A stretch of 10,739 bases of DNA from an uncultured Clostridia bacterium (GTDB taxonomy: Bacteria > Bacillota > Clostridia > Christensenellales > Aristaeellaceae). The stretch lies in assembly GCA_946534455.1 (NCBI GenBank), contig CAMNCR010000212.1:1-10739 (forward strand). The letters are read 5' to 3'. Shown here piece by piece: positions 7,325-10,739 of this stretch. The notes under the pieces are model-generated. The model was not told the origin of the DNA. It worked only from the letters and a program-made list of their open reading frames with translations, and searched no databases. A program made the position numbers and the translations under genes. How positions within the stretch are numbered: the first letter of the stretch is position 1; each line of letters begins with the position of its first letter.

Positions 7325-7400
7325 CGCGGGGTGGAGCAGTTGGCAGCTCGTCGGGCTCATAACCCGGAGGTCGTGGGTTCAAATCCCACCCCCGCAACCA
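7325..7400 (+). tRNA. Initiator tRNA-Met (CAT)
   Basis: The 76-base gene folds into a full cloverleaf: acceptor CGCGGGG/CCCCGCA, D-stem GAGC/GCTC, anticodon stem with three G-C pairs next to the loop, T-arm GTGGG/CCCAC and an encoded CCA end. The anticodon CAT is at 7358-7360 in the loop CTCATAA. The C1-A72 mismatch and the GGG/CCC anticodon-stem pairs are the classic marks of the bacterial initiator tRNA that is formylated and delivered to the ribosomal P site. Confidence 0.97.
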
Positions 7401-7403
7401 TCT

Positions 7404-7477
7404 GGCTCAATAGCTCAGTTGGCTAGAGCATTCGGTTCATACCCGGAGTGTCATAGGTTCGAGTCCTATTTGAGCCA
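7404..7477 (+). tRNA. Elongator tRNA-Met (CAT), CCA not encoded
   Basis: The 74 bases fold as acceptor GGCTCAA/TTGAGCC, D-stem GCTC/GAGC, anticodon stem TTCGG/CCGGA with loop TTCATAC (anticodon 7438-7440), T-arm ATAGG/CCTAT and discriminator A at 7477. Base pair 1-72 is G-C, unlike the initiator. The loop TTCATAC matches Gram-positive elongator tRNA-Met rather than tRNA-Ile2, which also carries a CAT anticodon. The next bases are CGA, so the CCA end must be added after transcription. It lies three bases after the initiator tRNA. Confidence 0.93.
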
Positions 7478-7480
7478 CGA

Positions 7481-7520
7481 CCCGGAGACCTTGCAAGAGA
7501 AGGTCTCCGGGATTTTTTAT
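7481..7520 (+). terminator. Rho-independent terminator of the tRNA unit
   Basis: A perfect 12-bp inverted repeat (CCCGGAGACCTT at 7481-7492 with its complement at 7500-7511) has a 7-base loop and is followed by A and six Ts (7513-7518). It starts four bases after the second tRNA. No comparable plus-strand terminator separates the BMP gene from the tRNAs, so it may also end read-through from the upstream operon. Confidence 0.93.
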
Positions 7521-7651
7521 TCCTTCGGAGAAGGAAGACTGGGCGTGCCCGCGGAGGGGGGCGGCCATGGGCATCAGGGCAGGGCTGGAAAGGGGACTTC
7601 TGTGCCTTCCGGATGCGCAGGGAGAGGGCCGGATTCTTCCGGAGGAAACCG

Positions 7652-7680
7652 TTGACACGGGTCTGCGGGGGCCTTATACT
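7652..7680 (+). promoter_or_regulatory. Consensus sigma-A promoter for the YczE-like/GH5 genes
   Basis: TTGACA (7652-7657), a 17-base spacer and TATACT (7675-7680) are close to consensus. The predicted start near 7687 gives a 5' leader of about 50 bases with GGAGGGTGGAG (7719-7729) before the ATG at 7737. The rest of the 7521-7736 gap holds GC-rich sequence with two copies of CTTCCGGA (7606-7613 and 7636-7643) just upstream of the promoter. Confidence 0.8.
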
Positions 7681-7736
7681 GTCGGACATGGCCTGAGCGG
7701 AAGGCGAGAGACAGGCCTGGAGGGTGGAGACAGAGG

Positions 7737-8429
7737 ATGACGGATGTACGGAGCGGGGACAGGAGGATCTGGATCAGGCGCGTGATGATGAGCGCGCTGG
7801 GCGTGGTCATCTGCGGGATCAGCGTGGGCATGTTCAAGCATGTGGCGCTGGGCGTGGATCCGTTCCAGGCGCTGATGAGCGGCCTGGACGCGGTGATCCC
7901 GATTCCCTTCGGCACGCTGTATGTGATCGTCAATCTGGTGCTGCTGCTGTTTTCCCTGCTGCTGGACCGGAAGAAGATCGGCCTGGCGACGCTGATCAAC
8001 CTGTTTCTGCTGGGATACATCGCGGAGTTTTCGCAGCGCTGCATGCGTTCGCTGTTTCCGGCTCCGGGTCTGGTGCTCCGGCTGGGAATTCTGGCGGTGG
8101 CCATCGTCATCATGTGCCTGGCGTCGGCATTCTATTTCACGGCGAACCTGGGCGTATCGACCTACGACGCGGTGGCGCTGATCTGGTCGGAGAGGCAGAA
8201 AAGGATTCCTTTTTCGGTCTGCCGGATCATTGCGGATCTGTGCTGCGTTGCGGGCGGGATCGCCCTTTGCCTGGCGGCCGGCTTCAGCCTGCAGCAGGTG
8301 CTGGGCGAGGTGAATATCGGAACGATCATCACGGCCTTCTTCATGGGGCCGCTGATCGCGTTCTTCAATCGGCGGGTGGCGCGTCCCTTCCTGGAAGGCG
8401 CGCGGCAGGCGTCCGGACAGAATCAGTAA
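7737..8429 (+). CDS. YczE/YyaS/YitT-type integral membrane protein
   Basis: A 230-residue, very hydrophobic protein with about five or six TM helices (roughly 18-38, 57-77, 82-97, 112-134, 158-182 and 192-210). It resembles the YczE/YyaS/YitT group of Bacillota membrane proteins, whose transported substrate or other role is not established. Two related motifs, ALGVDPFQAL (37-46) and NLGVSTYDAV (137-146), each lie after a hydrophobic helix, suggesting an internally duplicated, two-fold fold. The basic C-terminus (NRRVARPF) would be cytoplasmic. The ATG has GGAGGGTGGAG upstream and lies behind a near-consensus promoter. The GH5 gene begins 18 bases after the stop with its own strong SD, so the two are probably co-transcribed. 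That pairing hints at, but does not show, a link to sugar or glycoside handling. The family call is fairly sure; no function can be assigned. Confidence 0.8.
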   Translation: MTDVRSGDRRIWIRRVMMSALGVVICGISVGMFKHVALGVDPFQALMSGLDAVIPIPFGTLYVIVNLVLLLFSLLLDRKKIGLATLINLFLLGYIAEFSQRCMRSLFPAPGLVLRLGILAVAIVIMCLASAFYFTANLGVSTYDAVALIWSERQKRIPFSVCRIIADLCCVAGGIALCLAAGFSLQQVLGEVNIGTIITAFFMGPLIAFFNRRVARPFLEGARQASGQNQ

Positions 8430-8447
8430 AATCATCAGGAGGTTTTC

Positions 8448-9401
8448 ATGCTGAAGGAAATGGGCTTTGGAAGAGGCGTGAATCTGGGCGGCTGGATGAG
8501 CCAGTGCGACTACTCGGAGGAGCGGCTGAATCATTTCATTACGGAAGAGGATATCCGGCGGATCGCGTCCTGGGGCCTGGATCACGTGCGGCTGCCCGTG
8601 GATTATAACGTGCTGGAGAATGATGAGGGCACCGCATGGCGGGAGGACGGCTTCCGGCGGGTGAATCAGGCGGTGGCCTGGTGCCGGAAGCATGGGCTGA
8701 ACCTGGTGATCGATCTTCATAAAACGGCGGGCTTCTCCTTTGACGAGGGGGAGGCGGAAACGGGCTTCTTCGCCAGCGAGGCCTGCCAGGAGCGCTTTTA
8801 CCGCCTGTGGGAGCGGATTGCGGAGCAATGCGGCGGAGACCCGGAGCATGTGGCGTTTGAGCTGCTCAACGAGGTGACGGATCCCGCCTTCATGGATACC
8901 TGGAACCGGGTGGCCGGCATCTGCATCCGGCGGATCCGCGCCATCGCCCCGAAGCATCTGATCCTGGTCGGCGGATATCATAATAACAGCGCGCATGCGG
9001 TGCCGGCCCTGGATCCGCCGGCGGACGACCGGGTGATCTACAATTTCCACTGCTACGAGCCCCTGGCCTTTACGCATCAGGGAGCGCCGTGGGTCCGGTC
9101 GCTGGATCAGAGCGTGCGGCTTTCCATCGGGGAAGCGGGCATGGAGGAGGATTATTTTGACCGCCTTTTCGCGCCTGCCATCGAGGCCGCGAAAAAGAAC
9201 GGCACGGAGCTGTACTGCGGAGAATACGGCGTGATTGACCGGGCCCGGCCGGAGGATGCGCTCGAATGGTTCCGGCGGATTCATGACGCGTTTGAGCGGC
9301 ACGGCATTGCCCGGTGCGCCTGGAGCTACAGGCAGATGGATTTCGGCCTTTCGGATGAGCGGCTGGACTGCATCCGGGACAGGCTCCTGCCCCTGCTGTA
9401 A
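8448..9401 (+). CDS. Glycoside hydrolase family 5 (cellulase-fold), no signal peptide
   Basis: A retaining glycosidase of the GH5 TIM-barrel fold. Visible marks: RGVNLGGWMSQ (9-19), WGLDHVRLPVDYN (42-54), LVIDLHKTAGFSF (86-98), FELLNEV (137-143) with the likely acid/base Glu142, FHCYEP (200-205), and YCGEYGV (256-262) with the likely nucleophile Glu259; Trp292 lies at the usual substrate-platform position. At 317 residues it is a bare catalytic domain. It has no signal peptide, carbohydrate-binding module or anchor, so it should act in the cytoplasm on short imported oligosaccharides or glycosides rather than on polymers. AGGAGGT (8437-8443) supports the start. It follows the YczE-like gene by 18 bases and ends 18 bases before the convergent birA gene. 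GH5 membership is secure; the exact linkage cleaved (beta-1,4- or beta-1,3-glucoside, mannoside) cannot be read from sequence. Confidence 0.92.
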   Translation: MLKEMGFGRGVNLGGWMSQCDYSEERLNHFITEEDIRRIASWGLDHVRLPVDYNVLENDEGTAWREDGFRRVNQAVAWCRKHGLNLVIDLHKTAGFSFDEGEAETGFFASEACQERFYRLWERIAEQCGGDPEHVAFELLNEVTDPAFMDTWNRVAGICIRRIRAIAPKHLILVGGYHNNSAHAVPALDPPADDRVIYNFHCYEPLAFTHQGAPWVRSLDQSVRLSIGEAGMEEDYFDRLFAPAIEAAKKNGTELYCGEYGVIDRARPEDALEWFRRIHDAFERHGIARCAWSYRQMDFGLSDERLDCIRDRLLPLL

Positions 9402-9407
9402 ACAAAA

Positions 9408-9431
9408 CAGGACGCGCATTTACGCGTCCTG
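9408..9431 (-). terminator. Terminator of the bioY-birA operon, overlapping the end of birA
   Basis: CAGGACGCG (9408-9416) pairs with CGCGTCCTG (9423-9431) around a 6-base loop. Read on the minus strand, the stem is followed by TTTTGTTTA, a fair U-tract. The birA stop codon (9422-9420) lies in the loop and the codons before it form the first half of the stem. On the plus strand the stem is followed by CACCCG, so it is a poor terminator for the GH5 gene. Confidence 0.75.
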
Positions 9432-10397
9432 CACCCGAATACTGATTTCCCCGGAGTGGAGCACCTGCTCCACTCCTTTTTCATCCCGGACCCGGAGGCC
9501 GTAATCCCTTTCCAGGTCGAGCGCCAGGGCGGGGACGGGATCCCGGCCGGGGGACAGGATCAGGATGGGCTTGCCCAGCACCATGAGCCGATCCCGATAT
9601 TTTTCAAAGAGCCGGTCGGAGCCGGGGTTTGCCGCATAGTCCAGGAGCCTGTCCAGCACCTGCGCGGCCAGGCGGTTGCGCAGGTCGGGAATGGGCAGAT
9701 CGCCAAAGGCCGAGCCCGCGATGGGGCTGAGGGCCTCCGGGAAATCGCCCTCCGGGGGCCGGGTGTTGATGCCGATGCCGATGACCACATAGCTCATTCG
9801 GCCCGTTTCACAATCCAGCCCGGCCTCGGTCAGAATGCCGCAGATCTTCTTCCCGTTCAGCAGCAGATCGTTGACCCATTTGATGCGCGGCTGCACATGG
9901 GCCAGGCTTTCAATGGCTTCCGCGACCGCCACCGCGGCACAGGAGGTCAGCAGGGTGGATTCCGCGGCGGGCGTGTCCGGACGGAGCAGCAGGCTGAGAT
10001 ACAGACCGCTGCGCGCGGGCGAAAAGAAGCTGCGGCCGAGACGGCCCCGGCCGGCGGTCTGCTCGCCCGCTACCAGAGCCAGCCCGGCCGGCGCGTTCTC
10101 CAGCGCCATCTGCCGGAGCACGGTGTTGGTGGAGGAGATGGTGGGGAAGAAGCGAACCTCCAGCGCATCATGCGCCAGGTAGCGGCGAATGCCTTCCGCC
10201 GAGAGCACGTCGCTGCCGGAGGCCAGACGATGCCCCCGGCGGGGCACGGATTCGATGGGATAGCCCTCCTGACGAAGCTGATCGACCGCCTTCCAGACAG
10301 CCGTACGGCTGACGGAAAGCTCCCGGGAAAGCGCTTCACCGGACACAAAGGCGTCCGGATGGGCCTGAAGGGTTCGGAGAACCTGCTCTTTCGTCAC
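9420..10397 (-). CDS. birA: Bifunctional biotin--protein ligase / biotin operon repressor
   Basis: BirA activates biotin with ATP to biotinyl-5'-AMP and attaches it to a lysine of biotin-carboxyl-carrier domains; with its DNA-binding domain it also represses biotin genes. Numbering from the GTG at 10397 (325 residues): a winged-helix N-terminus at about 1-58 (SVSRTAVWKAVDQLRQEGY, 28-46); the ligase domain with SSTN (88-91), GRGRLGR (116-122) for biotin/AMP binding, KWVND (173-177), NGKKICGILTE (181-191) and GIGIN (207-211); and a small SH3-like C-terminal domain. The frame is open from a GTG at 10406, but AAGGAG (10411-10406) overlaps that codon and lies eight bases before the GTG at 10397, so the shorter form is chosen. 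It is 27 bases downstream of bioY, a natural partner. All expected parts are present. Confidence 0.95.
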   Translation of the reverse strand: MTKEQVLRTLQAHPDAFVSGEALSRELSVSRTAVWKAVDQLRQEGYPIESVPRRGHRLASGSDVLSAEGIRRYLAHDALEVRFFPTISSTNTVLRQMALENAPAGLALVAGEQTAGRGRLGRSFFSPARSGLYLSLLLRPDTPAAESTLLTSCAAVAVAEAIESLAHVQPRIKWVNDLLLNGKKICGILTEAGLDCETGRMSYVVIGIGINTRPPEGDFPEALSPIAGSAFGDLPIPDLRNRLAAQVLDRLLDYAANPGSDRLFEKYRDRLMVLGKPILILSPGRDPVPALALDLERDYGLRVRDEKGVEQVLHSGEISIRVQDA

Positions 10398-10405
10398 GAA
10401 AAACA

Positions 10406-10411
10406 CTCCTT
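10406..10411 (-). promoter_or_regulatory. Ribosome binding site that fixes the birA start
   Basis: AAGGAG on the minus strand is eight bases from the GTG at 10397 and overlaps the alternative GTG at 10406. It excludes the longer start. Confidence 0.8.
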
Positions 10412-10424
10412 GAGGGTCGGAATA

Positions 10425-10739
10425 TTACCGGATGAGCGGATGAAGCCGAAGCGCCAGGAGGGCGGCGAGGACGACCTTGACGCCGTCGGGAATCAGATAG
10501 GGAATCACGCACCAGCTGAGCGCGGTGCCCAGCGAAATGGGCCCGGTTCCCCGGGCGTAGACCACCATGAACCAGGCGGTGCCGAAGGCATAGCAGAGCA
10601 GAATGCCGGCGGCCATGGCGAGGATCATCACCCAGAGCCTGCGCCCGTGCCGGGCAACCGCCAGCCCGACGACCAGCGCTGTGAAGAGGAAGCCGACGAT
10701 ATAGCCGCCGGTGGTGCCCAGGAGAGCTCCGGGGCCGCC
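10425..10739 (-). CDS. bioY: Biotin transporter BioY, C-terminal 104 residues (5' end outside window)
   Basis: BioY is the membrane S-component that binds biotin and works alone or with the ECF energizing module to import it. The frame runs open to the window edge, so the protein begins beyond 10739; full BioY proteins have roughly 180-200 residues. In the fragment, GTTGGYIVGF (8-17) matches the family's Gly-rich signature. The segment IPYLIPDGVKV (79-89) matches the conserved Pro-Asp-x-x-Lys region in the last helix, whose Asp and Lys contact biotin in the family. Three hydrophobic segments lie at about 12-29, 35-60 and 74-97. The stop is TAA at 10427-10425 and birA follows after 27 bases, forming a biotin uptake and ligase/repressor operon. 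Any BirA operator would be upstream of bioY, outside the window. A nearby in-frame GTG at 10631 is internal, not a start. Confidence 0.9.
   Translation of the reverse strand, partial: GGPGALLGTTGGYIVGFLFTALVVGLAVARHGRRLWVMILAMAAGILLCYAFGTAWFMVVYARGTGPISLGTALSWCVIPYLIPDGVKVVLAALLALRLHPLIR

Noticed and set aside
5928..7397. A 489-codon minus-strand frame antisense to the BMP gene and running into the initiator tRNA
   Set aside because: It overlaps a tRNA gene and a clear BMP-family gene; its N-terminal residues are a translation of tRNA sequence, a common annotation artefact.
7419..7655. Short open frames on both strands across the tRNA genes
   Set aside because: They translate tRNA and terminator sequence and have no support as proteins.
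7674..9419. A 581-codon minus-strand frame across the YczE-like and GH5 genes
   Set aside because: It crosses two recognisable plus-strand genes and the promoter region and has the same His/Arg/Pro/Gln-rich shadow composition.
10398..10406. Longer birA start at the GTG at 10406
   Set aside because: The only good SD sequence overlaps this codon, leaving no spacing; the GTG at 10397 is correctly spaced.

Overview
The window reads as chromosomal DNA of a moderately high-GC Gram-positive anaerobe, most likely a Clostridia-class Bacillota of a gut or rumen type. This is an inference from gene content: a BioY/BirA biotin pair, a YczE/YitT-type membrane protein, a signal-less GH5 enzyme of a kind common in gut Firmicutes, strong SD sequences, and consensus sigma-A promoters. 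No phage, transposon, CRISPR or rRNA sequence was seen. No stretch longer than about 230 bases lacks a gene.

Layout. (1) 1-282: the 3' end of a glutamate racemase gene (murI), followed by a hairpin at 323-351. (2) 377-7241: a four-gene plus-strand operon behind its own promoter. It encodes a two-TM sensor-like protein ending in a HAMP-like stub, a secreted family-3 solute-binding protein, a 1225-residue membrane protein (S-component-like membrane domain, then two putative 7-bladed Reg_prop propellers, Y_Y_Y domain, TM and HD-GYP c-di-GMP phosphodiesterase), and a BMP-family binding protein that overlaps the HD-GYP gene by ATGA. (3) 7268-7520: a promoter, initiator tRNA-Met, elongator tRNA-Met and a strong terminator. 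(4) 7652-9401: a consensus promoter, a YczE/YitT-like membrane protein and a GH5 glycosidase. (5) 9408-10739, minus strand: bioY (partial), birA and their terminator, convergent with the GH5 gene.

The most interesting unit is region 2. Two solute-binding proteins of different folds are encoded with no ABC permease or ATPase. Between them sits a very large receptor whose outer face is a 14-repeat propeller and whose inner face is a complete HD-GYP domain. The two-TM protein resembles the sensory half of a signalling protein that has lost its output domain. My inference is a multi-component, ligand-responsive c-di-GMP signalling complex in which binding proteins act as sensors rather than transport feeders. 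The individual domains are known families; this combination is not one I recognise as a described system.

The minus-strand pair is a standard biotin uptake and attachment/regulation module. The YczE-like/GH5 pair may be a small carbohydrate-use unit.
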